A program made the translations under genes and the position numbers. This document shows, piece by piece, positions 1-12,618 of a stretch of 64,000 nt of DNA (its first letter is position 1; each line of letters opens with the position of its first letter). Below the pieces are notes generated by a model. The model did not search any database and was not told where the DNA came from. It saw only the letters and a list, made by a program, of their open reading frames with translations. The stretch is taken from assembly GCA_946406115.1 (NCBI GenBank), contig OX291560.1, positions 7,379,158 to 7,443,157 on the forward strand, given 5' to 3'. Source of the DNA: Apoda limacodes. Lineage: Eukaryota > Arthropoda > Insecta > Lepidoptera > Limacodidae.

Positions 1-654
1 CTGTGTCCTTTTATGCAATTTAAATTTTTACAGCAGCGCAGCGTTAAGATATTTTCAGCTAATACATACAAAGTTAACTACTGACTTTGCGTGATTTACA
101 TGTGGTTTTATCCTCTTTGAGTTCGCTGAAAGCAATCTTAATTAGAGATAAGATCATCTATTTGTTAGTGTATCCTACAGACAATAAAGTGTCAGATGTA
201 AACGCAAATAAGGTAAAACTGTTTTTGCAAGAAATGAAAGACTTCATAGAGTGAGGCAGTAAACTCTTTAATACTAAAAGATCAAATTTTAATACGTTTT
301 TCAACTCTTTTTTAGTAGTCAACGAAAAAAACATTTTAAGAACACATTACCATTTATTAAAACATTGATATATATAAATATGTACATTAATGGGGGAACT
401 TAACATTTGAATGAAAAAAACCACGAAAGCTTAAAATGTTATTTTGCGTCAAAAGTATAATAGAATGATTGTTAAATCGATCTGCAATTTTGCATGACAA
501 TGCAATAAAAACAAACTTTGTCTGTCTGTTTGTGTGATTTCATTACCTGGACACATACCTAACTGACGCTTAATAGCTACGTAAGCACTGTATTTTTTTT
601 GGTACAAAATTAATGTTCCATATTCTCCGAAGTTCCATCACTTTCACCATCACC

Positions 655-825
655 AAAAAAAAGTATGTATATCACTGTACTCCTCCTAAACCGATTTGAA
701 TATTTTTTTTTGTATGCGTTTGGGTGGCGCCCCGGATGGTTTAGATTCACAAATCAGCCCGGCAGTTGGCGCTGCAGTCGAATGCAGTACAACGTCTGCC
801 CGGTCAGCTAGTTTTTTATATAACT
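655..825 (-). repeat. RTE-related short repeat
   Basis: On the minus strand it begins near 815 with CTAGCTGACCGGGCAGACG followed by TTGTACTGCA, a widespread lepidopteran repeat start. It is GC-richer than its surroundings and carries no coding frame. Confidence 0.55.
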
Positions 826-1339
826 TTAGCAGAATCTTATGAAATCAAAAACGCAGAGTTCCTAATTTGTTATTCTACTTTTTAAAAGTCAAAATACAAA
901 GTTAAATTTAGAAAAACTTTGAAGATTTATAGCAAATGTTGTATGATGAAATTTGACTGTATAAAAAAAATATAACTTTTTTTTTTAATTATTTGTGTTT
1001 AGATGTGTAGAGAGAATAAAGATTTTGTGACCATTGCTTGTGTTCTTACGATTATTATTATGATATCTGTTCATCGTAAGTTTAGTTTTTTAAAACAGAA
1101 CGAAACAACATTTTGTTACATTTTATACATGAATAGGGACTCCATAATTTTGTAGACTTTTCTAACTATCGTGTTGAAAAATATTTTTATAGCTATTTTA
1201 TATTGTTCAAAGCAGGATTACCTTTTATTTATTTTAGCTTTCATAATGTAGATTTTTAAACCGAACACGACTAGCAATAAAATATAAAACCTTTTCTTGG
1301 TTAAAGCTCGTTACAGACGTAGCTATAATATATATATAT

Positions 1340-1398
1340 ACTAGCTGTCCCGGCGAACGTTGTTCCGCTGCCGTCCCTCTGTACCCGGCGAAAGTTGG
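1340..1398 (+). repeat. left part of older repeat split by the LINE
   Basis: Begins CTAGCTGTCCCGGCGAACG, a start I know from a common lepidopteran RTE-related short repeat. Its matching right part lies at about 5090-5216, beyond the LINE. Confidence 0.6.
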
Positions 1399-1468
1399 TT
1401 TTTTTTTTTTTTTTTTTTTATACCACTAAGGTGGCAAACAAGCTTACGGCCCACCTGATGGTAAGCGG

Positions 1469-3067
1469 TCACCGTAGCCTATGGACGCTTGCAACACCAA
1501 GGGTATCACTTGCGCGTTGCCGACCCTTCAGAAATCTAATAACTTCTTTCTTGAAGAACTCCATACTGTAGTCCTTGCAGAAAACCTTGGCAGGGAGCTC
1601 ATTCCACAACTTAAGCGTTCGCGGGAGGAAGTTTCTCTGAAACCGCACTGTACGCGACCATTTAGGTTCTAAAGTGTGAGAATGAATTCCCTGCCGATGG
1701 CGAGCGGTGCGATGGTAGAAAGTAGCCGTGGGCATCATTTCGAACAATTCCTCAGAACACAACCCATTGTACAAGCGGTAGAACACACACAGTGAGGCAA
1801 AGTCTCTCCTCAGACTTAAGGGCTCGATACCGCAAGTGAGTTTGGAATCATCGACAATTCTCACAGCCCGTCGTTGAACCGAGTCAAAAGGGCCAAGCTG
1901 GTATCCGGGTGCACCTGCCCAGAGATGGCAGCAGTACTCCATATGGGGCCTAACTTGCGACTTGTAAAGTAACAACCTTTGCCCCGACGTGAAGTACTGC
2001 TTCGCTCTGTTGAGTACACCAAGTTTTTTGGACGCCAGCTTTACCTTATCTTGTAAATGATCTCGGAACTGAACATCGCTGGAGATGTCGACACCAAGGA
2101 TCCCAATGCTCTTGGAGATGGAGAGGGGAGTGTTCTGGAATTGTGGGACCACAGTGAATGGAGTTTTCTTAGCGGTGAACGCGCACACTTGTGTCTTTGT
2201 AGGGTTGAATCGGACCAAGTTTACCCGTCCCCAGTCAGAGACCTGGGACAGTGTGGTCTCGATTTGAGACACAAGTTCTCCGCGGTTTTCCTCCACAACG
2301 GAACGAGGGATGTTTGCACGACCCGTGTAAAAAGCGTCACCAGTACTGTCATCTGCATAGCAATGTATGTTGTTGATGTCCAACATGTCATTGATATGCA
2401 GTAGAAACAGCGTAGGAGACAGCACAGAGCCTTGCGGGACACCAGCATTAATGTCCATGCTATCAGAGCAACTACCGTCAACTACGGTTCGTATGCGTCT
2501 GCCGGACAAAAAGCTAGCCACCCATTTGCACAAACCCTCGGGCACTCCGTAAGATGGCAACTTCGATAGAAGACCGCGGTGCCAGACCCGATCGAACGCC
2601 TTCGCTATGTCCAGGCTACATGCCAATGCCTCCCCCTGACTCTCAATGGCTAGTGCCCATCGGTGTGTGAGATACACTAGAAGGTCACCAGTCGAGCGAC
2701 CGTGGCGAAAGCCATATTGACGGTCACTGACCAGATCGTGTACTTCTAGGTATCTTAGAAGTTGTGTGTTGATCACACGCTCCATCACCTTAGAGAGGAG
2801 AGAGGTTATAGCGATAGGCCTGTAATTCGATGGATCTGATCTATCGCCCTTTTTGGGCACCGGGTGCACATTCGCAGTCTTCCATGTAGACGGAAATTGC
2901 CTAGTGTGGTAGGAAAGCGCGAAGAGGCGCGTGAGTACAGGACATAGCTCAGGAGCACACTGCTTAAGCACCACTGCTGGTATACCGTCTGGCCCACTCG
3001 ACTTATGAACGTCTAGAGAAAGCAACGCCCGCCTGACCTCCCGCTGCGTTATGGAGATTTCCGGCAT
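1469..3067 (-). pseudogene. LINE ORF, reverse transcriptase half
   Basis: 532 codons of non-LTR reverse transcriptase, the -1 partner of the endonuclease half; the M at 3067 is only an internal Met, since the frame is open upstream of it. Motifs in order: SGPDGIPAVVLK, NYRPIAITSLLSK, YGFRHGRSTGDLLVYL, SLDIAKAFDRVWH (catalytic Asp), GVPQGSVLSPTLFLLHIND, HCYADDST (YADD active site), then the thumb and a C-terminal RNWNEL-like stretch (LPRTLKLWNELPAKVF). The last residues before the stop at 1469 lie only about 50 bases from the poly(A). No stop interrupts the RT, so the insertion looks fairly young; the upstream frameshift makes this copy non-autonomous as read. Confidence 0.9.
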
Positions 3068-4434
3068 GGACTTACCGCACCACGGTATAGTAGGTGGTAC
3101 AGACCTTCATCGCTCATATTCGAGTTCGAAGCAAAGAGACTGCCCAGTAGATCGGCTTTCTCTTTAGCACTATGGGCCAAGTCACCATCGGTCTTTCGCA
3201 GTGGTGGTAACGACGACTGGCAGAAGTTCCCTTCGGCAGCTTTGGCGAGCGACCAGAAAGCACGACTCCCAGAAGGATAGCTCGCAAGTCGCCCACCTAT
3301 TTTGCCGATGAATTGGAATTTTGCTCTGGCAGTTGCTTTCTTACTGAACCTCGAGGCAGCATTTAATTTCCGTTTTAACTCAGAAATATTCGGATCCTTA
3401 TTAAAACGAGCCGTGGTCCAAGCCTCATATGCTTTTTGCTTAAGAATTTTAGCTTTTCTGCAAGACCTATTAAACCACGGTCGTTTTTTGACGCCGGCAG
3501 CTACTCGCGGGTTAGGAATATAGCATTCCATACCAGCAAGGATTGTCTCAGTGACTGCGGCTGCGCAGACGTCAGGATCTTCTGAGTTAAAGCAGATCTG
3601 CCTCCACGGGTACGATGCGTAAAATTCACGCAATTCATCCCAGTCTGCCGACTTATAGTGCCACACACGACGCCAGTTAGTTGGCCCAGAAGGATCAGGT
3701 TGTGTGCATGACACTTGAGTCCGAACGAGACAGTGGTCCGAGGAGCCAAGAGGCGCATCCACTGAGACGGAGTACCCGTCCGGACGAGTAGTCAGCAGAA
3801 GGTCCAGTAAGGAGCTCGTATGTTCCTCTATATCTGGTATTCTCGTTGGAGAAAGTACCAGCTGAGAGAATCCATAGGTCAGAGCAAATTCATGAGCAGA
3901 TATCCCAGCATAGTTATTGGTTCGAGAACTGAGCCACTCGCGATGGTGGGCGTTAAAGTCTCCCAAAATAACTAGTTCTGCTGTGGGATATTGCTCTAGA
4001 ACTTTGTCAGTCGTCAAACTCAGGTGCGTGAAGAGTCGAGTTACATCCGTGTCACCGCTATGAGACCTGTATAGGCACGCATAGATACGAGTGTGGCCGC
4101 TGTAATCTACGCGCACCCATAATATCGACAGGTCCCTGTCTTCAAGGCTATGAAGGCGGCGACAGCAGATATCCTCCCGGACGAACATACATACACCGGC
4201 ACGACTCATAAAATTGTGTTCGAGTTTGTAGCCGGGATAATGAAGGTATGATGTGTCGGCCGGGCAGGATATCTGCGTCTCCGTTAGAAAAAGAATGGTC
4301 GGCTGCGCAGTTTCGAGATGGTGGTGGACTGCGTTAAGATTTGCGTGAATACCCCTGATGTTGCAAAAATCCACATTATATGTGGATGGAGTAGCCGCTG
4401 TGCAAACTCTTTTCTTTTTCTGTCTTCTGGCCAT
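3049..4434 (-). pseudogene. LINE ORF, endonuclease half (frameshifted)
   Basis: 461 codons. The N-terminus is short and basic (MARRQKKKR), followed by an apurinic-endonuclease-like domain at about residues 18-245. Visible signatures are the RGIHANLNAV start, a TET motif (Mg-binding Glu) at about 50-52, GDFNAHHREW at about 155-164, the RIPDIEE..SSLLDLLLTT strand, and the SSDHCLV catalytic His motif at about 231-237. This enzyme nicks target DNA for target-primed reverse transcription. After about residue 440 the translation diverges (ending ..VSPCRKSP), while the downstream RT frame can be read upstream through the same bases to about 3105. The two halves were therefore one ORF, broken by a single 1-base indel at about 3095-3110. 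Confidence 0.85.
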
Positions 4435-5084
4435 AATATATATAAAAAAAAGTTACTAAGACTAAGGATGAGGATTCACTGCACAGACAGCATAGAGGAC
4501 AAAGGGTGGGGTTCTAAGACTGCCGAAGCTCGCCACAGATGATACGGTTGCTGGCACGGCGGGCGGAAGGGCCCCTGATCCCCCTCTGTTGTAGTAGCCG
4601 GGTCCACTCCGGTCTCCTTCTCCGGCACGACTACCACTTCAGATACTTTACACAGGCTGGCGAATCAGCCTCCCAGGGCGGAGATTAAGTGATCCCTGGG
4701 TTCGGGATCCCGTTCAACCTGCGGGCGGCCAGCGGTCAGCCGTTTCATCAGGTCTCCCTGACCGCCGAACCAGCACGCCGCGTCTACGCCGAGTACGACA
4801 GCAACAAGCACCGCCGGTCCTCCGCTGTCCGCGCAGCGAATCCTCAAAGAGCTCTGGCAACCTTACTCACCGCCAGGAACACAACACTACTCAATGTTAG
4901 TGTTTTTATGGCCGCGGTTTTCTGTAAGGTGGAGGTACTTCCCCAGTTCGGGCCGCTCATTCGAGCAAGTACTCGCTATGCCCTGCTTAGTTGTTCGGGT
5001 GGCTTATTCGAGCGAGTACTTGCAGTGCCCTACCTCTTTACCTATAGTGCCCGAGTCCGGCTCGCACTTTTCATATCGAGATAA

Positions 5085-5216
5085 AAACTATCCTATCTTT
5101 TAAGTTGGATCAAATAACAGATATTTACGAAGTTTGATCAAAATCGGTTCAGTAGTTTAGGAGTCCATTGAGGACAAACATTGTGACACGAGATTTATAT
5201 ATATTAAGATTAATAT
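5085..5216 (+). repeat. right part of older repeat split by the LINE
   Basis: Contains AAAATCGGTTCAGTAGTTTA and ends GTGACACGAGATTTATATAT, the usual 3' end of the repeat whose beginning is at 1340. This shows nested insertion. Confidence 0.6.
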
Positions 5217-5507
5217 GACAAAACATATTGATACAAAACTGAAATATATTTATAGCTGCTTATGTGGTAATTGAAAGTTTACTATTAAAAATATATCGCA
5301 ATATGCCTTGGTAATATCAATATATATAAAAGCTCCATGAAATAGGCTTAAACGTAAGTCATTGAAGATTGAGTTGAGAGAGGTTTTGGCGTCTGCCTCG
5401 CGTTCTATACGGGAAAGTACCGATGAGTTTTTTTTGTAAATACATACTTATTATACATATGAAACACCTAGACTTACGACAACTGCAAGTGATCATTACA
5501 TAGATGT

Positions 5508-5585
5508 TTATCTTGGGTGGGGATCGAACCCACGCCCTTTGTATCAGCCAGTAGTATGAATATTATTACCGGCTGAGCCAAAATT
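5508..5585 (-). repeat. tRNA-derived SINE head
   Basis: On the minus strand an A-box-like TGGCTCAGCCGG (5580-5569) is followed by a B-box GGTTCGATCC (5530-5521), with spacing near that of a tRNA gene. No cloverleaf acceptor stem closes, so it is a Pol III-type SINE remnant and not a tRNA gene. Confidence 0.6.
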
Positions 5586-7237
5586 TTCAGAAAAAATATT
5601 TTTGTTGTATTCATTAACACATTTTTTTTAACCTATGTCCATCAGTGTATGTACTACTGCATTCATCTATTGGAAAGAATATGCGAAGTAAGCCATGGTG
5701 CAATAAGTCACTGGATGAGTGGCATATTTATTGAGCTTGTTCGTGCGTAAGAAGACCGTGAAACCACCGGTCTTGGCTTTTGAGATATGACTTCCTTAAT
5801 TTAAGTGTGTGTCGTGTGGCCACTTGCTCGACTACTGCCGCCAATCTTTACTGGTTAAACAGCAGCGTGGAATATGACCTAAGCCTCTGTTCTTCGAAGA
5901 GAGGCATGTGCCCCTGCAATTTTGTGGCTGAAGTAATTTTATATTACCGTGATAACTATAGGTCATCTTATTTGCCTATTCCAAAGCTTAGTAGTTCAAT
6001 AGTCTCCAAGAAGAAGTGTGACAGACAGACAGAAAAAGTCCTGCTTCCAAGTACACATACTAACCCTACTACAGTTGCAAGTCGGTGCATCAAAGGCGGT
6101 CTCTCTCTCGGGTTTGTTGAATTAAACCATAATAAAGAACACGCTCGCTTTATCTCGACATCTGCGGGTTAAATATGGCCGACGTCCAAATCTGCTCATG
6201 AGAACTGTTCTGGTACGGTCAGCCACTCGCTAAAGTACACCATTGAGAGTTTTGTGTTTAGAGACAGGCGTAACTGTTACAACCTAGGCGAGCACTAAAG
6301 AAATTTACAAAATTTATCCCGTAAAATGGAGGAAAATTGGGAGTTGCAAATTTCAATAAATTGTAGAAAAAATAGCATATAATCATTTTGACGATTCAAA
6401 AGTCTGACTTTGTATGGAAATCCATCATTTTTTAAAGCTACAAAACAAAGTTACAAGCACAAACATTGGTATTTAAGTAATTTAAAATTTATTTTTTAAG
6501 TTTTACATCGTTTTTAGAAAATCATCCCCTAAAGAGCAAAAAAAAATGAAATTTTGTATTAGAATTCCGATATATTTGTAGGTAAAAGCATAAACAGTCA
6601 AAAGCTCTTGTTTTTCAAAAGTTTAGGCGAATGAAGTCGCAGGAAAAAGCTAGTTCCACGGTAAAATAGCATACGAAAATAAAAAATATAGGAACTAAGT
6701 ATATAGACGGTCTTATCACTAAAAAGCGATTTCTTGCAGACTTTCGTTGCGGCCGTTTGTACTTGTGGTATTCAGCTTAAGAAACGACTTCTTATTCACA
6801 GTTAAATACACGAGTAACATACATTGGTGGTTTGATAAGTGTTACGTTTTATACTGGTTAACCTGAAGCAACGTTGTATTAAAATGACACGTTAATTTTG
6901 AAGATTTTTTTTGCTGCTTATTTTTGTTTAAATTAAAATGTCGTAGTAAGCTACTTTTACGTGGTATATGACTATTTTTTTTGAGAGTAAATACGGATTT
7001 ATTTATTTTATTTTAAAAATTGTTCTAAAGTCTAAGTACTTTAAGGTATCTAATTGCAAAAAAATCCTGTTAAAATTTTCTTAAAGCTGTCTACAAGTAT
7101 ATTTTAATGTCTTGAGTCTCGACTAATACTTATCGTTGGTGAAGCCGTTATATTACCTACATTATATTATATATTTTTATTAAACTCGGTAGCTACATTA
7201 GATCGCACTATTTTTAAAATGAATACTGGATATCGGA

Positions 7238-7375
7238 AAGCGAAACGTGCGACGCCCTTCAGCTCGATGGACCAATGACCTTAAGGGGGTGGCCGGTCGT
7301 AGCTGGATGTGGAAGGCAGAGGACCACGAGAAGTGGCTCAAACTGAGCTTACTGATTCCCGTGGGCACCACGCAT
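7238..7375 (+). mobile_element. RTE-type LINE, C-terminal remnant
   Basis: An open plus-strand frame reads RRPSARWTNDLKGVAGRSW, then MWKAEDHEKWLKL. This is the conserved RTE-clade tail (R.RPP.RWTDD....AG..W...A.D...W). There is no upstream RT, so it is a 5'-truncated fossil. Confidence 0.7.
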
Positions 7376-10300
7376 TATACCATTCCATACAATAAACAAC
7401 TATTTTACTAATAACACCTATACGTATGACATTTTAATTATTATCAACACCTTTCGCCCCGCAAGCCAAATTCTTTGTAATCAAGAAACAAATGAAAGCA
7501 TTTATTTTCTTCGTGGGGAACAAATTTTTATGAACGCGTTAAGTCTCGGTATAATATTCTCATTAACGTCCAGCAAGGCATTAGACTTGAGACAGACATT
7601 GTCGTTACGCCAGCAATTTGTTGGGCGTTAGCTAGAGTTAATATACTCTGGCGTTCGTAATGGCGTTTTGGTGTTGGTATTATGTAGGTATACCCTGGGT
7701 ATTAAGAAAATTTGTATTTATTATGTATTTAAATACAATGAAATGATAACCTTTACGAAATCCGATTACAACGAAAAACCCATTTTTTTGTACAGAGTTA
7801 TTAAAAACGACTTAAGTTTTACGTTTGTACTACGTTATTGTTTAGGATTTTATGGCGTGGGATTCCTATGGTTTTTTATTTCTTGATTATAGTAAGGAAG
7901 TAGCTATAGGGTTTCGGTTATTGGTATCCCTGTAAAAACTTTTGAATTTTACATTAAATTATTTTGAATATTCTTGAGTAAAATGTAGCCTATGTATCTA
8001 ATCAGGGTATATGCTATCTTCATTCCAAAGATAAGCCGAACTTGTTTAGTTATTCTGACGTGAAATAGTGACAAACATTCTTAAAATCATTCGCATTTAC
8101 ATATTAGTAATTGAGCCTTGCTAGATAATAAAAAAAAAAAAAAACAACTATATGGGTAAACTATAAAAGCAAAACCCTACAATTCAAAATTTCCTTGGGG
8201 GTTTGAAAAAAGCTCTTATTAAACCCAACAGTACCAGAAATGGCATAATAGAAGAACAATGATTATCAGCATACAGCTTTTTTCTCTACATTGGATTAAT
8301 TCTCAATCCCAACCTAAGATAGGTCACCGAGTTAGACACTATTCATCAAAGAATTTCACTATAAAGACCTTGCTATAGTAAATATTTTGAACTACACAAA
8401 GTACCAAAGAAGGTAAATAATTAACTATTTGATTTCAAATTATCGATGCGCCAACATATTTAATAATACCATATGATACTAACTTTCTGAGGGAAAATTT
8501 AGGTAGGTATATAAATAATTTATCGTCTATCTTTCTTTAGCTGACACTAACGAAGAAGACAATCTCATTACCTCCCTCTCTCACTTGAGTAAAATGCAAC
8601 GTCAATTTTTGTACCAAAATTTAATAATCCACCCTAAAGACTGTGGCCACTTGAGCGACCGCCTGGACCACGGAGCGTCGATCGATTTAATACTAAATAA
8701 AGACTTTAGGCTACCACTCACACCGACGTGTGTAAAGAATTCGTGATATTAAAAGCGATGCAAAGATATATTTTATTGTCCAAATTATTAATATTTATTA
8801 CATTATTGTATATTTAGGGGTATATTGTATATATATATTGTGTATTATTTCTTTTTCTTAGAAACAGAGCCTGCAGTTAAATGTGTACCTAATTTCTATA
8901 CCTTCTTGTTTTAATTTTGATTTTTCTACTCTTAGATGATAAAATAATCATTTATTAAGTTATACGGTGCGTTGTTAAAACGTTTCTGATAGATAATTAA
9001 AATATAATCCATCATCCGTATATTCGTTTTTACTTTCACCTACAAACAAATATGTTTTTAATCACTTTTTCAGCAATAACAATTTGCATTTTATTATATT
9101 TTGTAAATATGGATTATTAAATCTTCATTTCTCAGAACAATTGTGTTAACTCTTTATTTATTGTGCGACACAAGGTTTTTAAATCACATCTACAAATAAT
9201 ATTATAAATTTTATTTATAGAATTAAAAATATTAAAGTTTTTTTACAACATTTTAAAGTTATTCTAAATACATACTGCGCAACTGTGTAAGTGTCGGCTT
9301 ATCGATAAACTTGCTGGTTTCCTGCATTTAGACAAGAAAAAGCAATATTTTGGGCGTATTTGTCCATCTCGACATGTGCGTGCGGACAGAGCTAACATTT
9401 ACAGGGGGTCACTATTTTTACAAGACGAAATTAAATAAAACTCACGCCTAATAAAGGACGGTCAGCAGAAAAAATGCTGAGCGGATTGTGTTCGATGAAA
9501 AATTCACTGCACGGTCACTCAAAATAATTATGTGCCATTGACAACCAAGCCCCGGAGGTTCTGATGCAACATTAGAACATAATTTATGTCATCTGATTTG
9601 AGTGCTTGAGGTTGTCTTTGTATCTTTGTATGTTCTTCAGAACTTAAGTTATATGTATGTATGACGTTAAAAAAACAGTCTAAGTAATTAAGTAAGTCTT
9701 ATTTGCAGACTGCTGATTGCTGACTTAAAATAACAGGATTTATCTTACTTACCACCGCAAAAAAGGCAGTTATTTATTTTGCACGTGAGCGATACCAGAC
9801 CAGTTTAAATTATATTTTTTAACTGATGAGGGTTGTTTACCAAAAAAACTGAAAATTTAGATTTTTGTTATTTTTTTCTATCAAGTCAAATTAAATTCAT
9901 CTTATTTTTGGTAGTCAACCTTGCTATTTTCCATTTTAAAAAGTGTCACTTGGTATTGGTAAGCCAAGTAGTTGCCCGCTACTCATTTTCGCGGGATTTC
10001 ATTTTTAATCCATTACTCCTTATGTTGATAAATAAGTAGCGGAAATATAATTAATTTCATAAAATGTCAAATAAGCATAAAGCTAACAAATAATAATTAT
10101 AGATTTTCTTAATCTTTTAGGATAAAATTGTTATAAATTTATATATTTTTTAGTTTTATAAATAATTGCGCTTTAAAAGTTAAGGCTGCTACACTTTTCT
10201 GCTGACGCGCTCTGAACCTCAAAAACAACATAAGTTACCGCGTTGATTACCAACCCCTGGGGGCGCCACTTGACCGGAACTTTGCCTTCTAATGAAGAAT

Positions 10301-10774
10301 TACCGCCCTTTGTACCAACTCTCGATCTGAGGGATCCCTTATCGATTGATTGGTTCCTTTTAAATTTCAAATCTAATCTTTTCTTTATATTTTAACATAG
10401 CGTCCAGAGCCGTTAAGGCTTCCGTGTAAACATATACCGGAAAATTTACGGTATTTACTATAACTCAACTTAAGTTATTTTTAATTCAAGCAGACCCTTA
10501 AACAGCAATTTTGAATCGTTAGTTCAAATATTAATGTTAAAAAATTAACCAACGGTTCGGAATAATTTTACTACCAGGAAGATCCGGCAAAAAACTCAGT
10601 AGTTAATCTTTTATTTTATTCAACTCAATATTAAAAACATATAATATAGTCTAACACTAGATAATTATAGAGGTAAATTAACCACAGATTCTGGAATTTT
10701 ATTGTAACAATATTTACTTTGCCAAAAAAAGACCTTTTTACCTTCAGCAGACGACATATTGGAACCGTAACTGA

Positions 10775-10935
10775 ATTCAACGTGGACGAACTATAGCTGC
10801 AACACGTACTAGAATACTATCCTGCAGCGATATCTTGTCATAGCAAACCTCCCTTCTATCAAGGAGTTGCAGTAGAAATCCCACGCTCAATCACAGAATT
10901 TAGCGCGGGCGAAGCCACAGGAAAAAGCAATATAA
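10775..10935 (-). repeat. short interspersed repeat, 'gctatagc' family, minus copy
   Basis: On the minus strand it runs GGCTTCGCCCGCGCTAAATT, then TAGGATTTCTACTGCAACTC and later GCAGCTATAGTTCG, as in the plus copies at 11685, 39355 and 55300. Confidence 0.6.
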
Positions 10936-11314
10936 TATTATTCTCTAAGAAAACAACGAAGAAAAAAATATAAAGTTAGAACTATACCCGTAGTGGATAT
11001 TTTTATTTAGATACTTACTAAATATTTTATTTTTAATCAAATAAATCTGTATTTTTTTATTATCTACTATAAAATTTAAGTTATACATATAATACATTTT
11101 GCAGGAAAATTAATGCTTTTTCAGAAACTCTGCTAGCGTCTACTACAGCAACGCTTACCAGAAAAAATCCCCATTGAATCTTACAGAACAGGAATACCAA
11201 AGTAACTTATATAAAACTAAAACCCCTATCAAATCGAAAAATACCAAAAAAAATCACAATACTGCAAAAGTAATGAATTGTAACTAGCCAATTACACGGG
11301 CGGCCAACCCTTCA

Positions 11315-11337
11315 GCCGCCGCCGCCGCCGCCGCCGC
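11315..11337 (+). repeat. (GCC)n trinucleotide run
   Basis: Eight GCC-type triplets inside a small GC island (about 11295-11350) in AT-rich intron. The frames on both strands are closed within a few codons on either side. Confidence 0.9.
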
Positions 11338-11684
11338 GGGTCCATTCGGCTAGCGCGGTCCAAACGATCGATACCAAATAAAAATAGCTACAAAATCCCG
11401 GAAAACGATGCATTCATTCAGAACACGTACTGTCAATATAGAATCGCACAGGGCGATGATTGTGATGCACCGGCTGAAGGGACGATGAACAAAAATGGCG
11501 TTTCGGGCAGCTATTGATTGAAAGTAAATGTTTTGTGCTGAGATAAATTTGATTTTATTATCATATAACAATTTTTTATATAACTTTACGAGTTATCAGT
11601 TTTAAAAGTGTCCAATCACACCAATGAGTATTTTGACTGGTGTAAGACACGAAACTTTCAGTTTTCATTTTATTTTGAATTTGA

Positions 11685-11935
11685 TTTTGCCAGCGGTTCC
11701 GCCTGCCCTAATTTGGTTATCGGCATAGGATTTTTACGGCAACTCCTTGAAGTTTGTTATAGCAAGCTATAGCCGCAGCTATAGTTTTTCAATAAGTTAC
11801 TCCTGCGGGAACATTTGAATTTTTCGGTATAAAGAGTAGCCTATGTCGTATCGTATTCCAGGACTTTACCTATATGTGTGCCAAGTTTCATTCCGATCCG
11901 CACAGTGCACGGGAAAAAATCTTGAAAATTTCTTT
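11685..11935 (+). repeat. short interspersed repeat, 'gctatagc' family
   Basis: Runs TTTTGCCAGCGGTTCCGCCT, TAGGATTTTTACGGCAACTC, TATAGCAAGCTATAGCCGCA, then GTGTGCCAAGTTTCATTCCG. The same order of blocks occurs at 39355-39605 and 55300-55560. Confidence 0.65.
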
Positions 11936-12540
11936 ACATCAAGAAATTCTTCTTGGGATATTTGTTACTGTTAAAATGAAATTTATTTATATTAAAAATA
12001 TTGTATTCAAAATTAAAACATGAGTAATTATCATCTTGAATGATAATTAAATATTCCTATTTGCCTTAAAATATTTTTTTTAACCGAAAAGAATGAGTTA
12101 TTTCAATTAAATCAAAGAATAAACATGTTCTAAGCCACATGCCTTTCTTCAAATAAAAACTCTTTGTTTCTAAGCAATGATATGATTTTTTTTTAGGAAA
12201 AACAAAAAAATAATAAAATCGTTTTGTTTTAAAAAAATTTGTAAACGCCATCGTCGTTCCGCTTAAGAAAATAAACTCTTCTTTGAATGTCGATAAGATT
12301 CTCATCTCGAGATGACAAGTAAGTTTTGTGACAAATCCGCCTTAGTTTTTAAAATAAACATACGTATTTTAACGGAAAACATTGAGTCTTGTGATTTTAT
12401 TTACCTAATACCATAAGACGAGGATAAAAGCATTGTTGTTTTGACAAACCAAGCTGACGCATTACTCTATTAATATGTTTTTACACTTTTGAATAATTAA
12501 AAGGTAGTCCCGTAATGCAAGATTATTTGGTTCGATCGTT

Positions 12541-12618
12541 AATTTGGTTAAAGCATGACTGAGTAACAAACATCCAAACTTTCACATTTATCATATTAGC
12601 GGGATAGGATTTTAGTAA
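12541..12618 (+). repeat. 3' part of 'gctatagc' family, interrupted
   Basis: Carries AAGCATGACTGAGTAACAAA and CTTTCACATT, the end block also seen at 39550-39605 and 55505-55560. The next element is inserted at its end. Confidence 0.55.

Larger units (their letters stand above)
1399..5090 (-). mobile_element. near full-length non-LTR retrotransposon (APE-type LINE)
   Basis: A minus-strand LINE with a 21-base poly(A) (poly-T at 1399-1419), a very short 3' UTR (about 1420-1468), an endonuclease/reverse transcriptase region of about 3 kb split by one frameshift, and a GC-rich 5' part to about 5080-5090. The motifs point to an APE-type element of the CR1/Jockey group; I cannot name the family. 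The 5' end is not exact. AAGTTGG occurs both beside the poly-T (1392-1398) and at 5102-5108, but the right copy may belong to the interrupted host repeat, so I do not claim a target-site duplication. No convincing ORF1 is visible in 4440-5080; the longest frame there (4847-4665) shows no zinc knuckle or coiled coil. Its last 50-500 bp recur at six other places in the window. Confidence 0.9.

Noticed and set aside
1481..2552. Several plus-strand frames over the LINE
   Set aside because: Antisense shadows of the reverse transcriptase ORF.
5508..5585. Genuine tRNA gene
   Set aside because: A and B boxes are present but no acceptor stem or complete cloverleaf forms; SINE remnant preferred.
5780..6172. 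130-codon plus frame
   Set aside because: Composition and lack of any domain look like chance; it lies in ordinary intronic sequence.
11288..11345. Poly-alanine reading through the GCC run, as in some homeobox proteins
   Set aside because: Stops close the frame within a few codons on both strands and no splice sites fit the trh phase.
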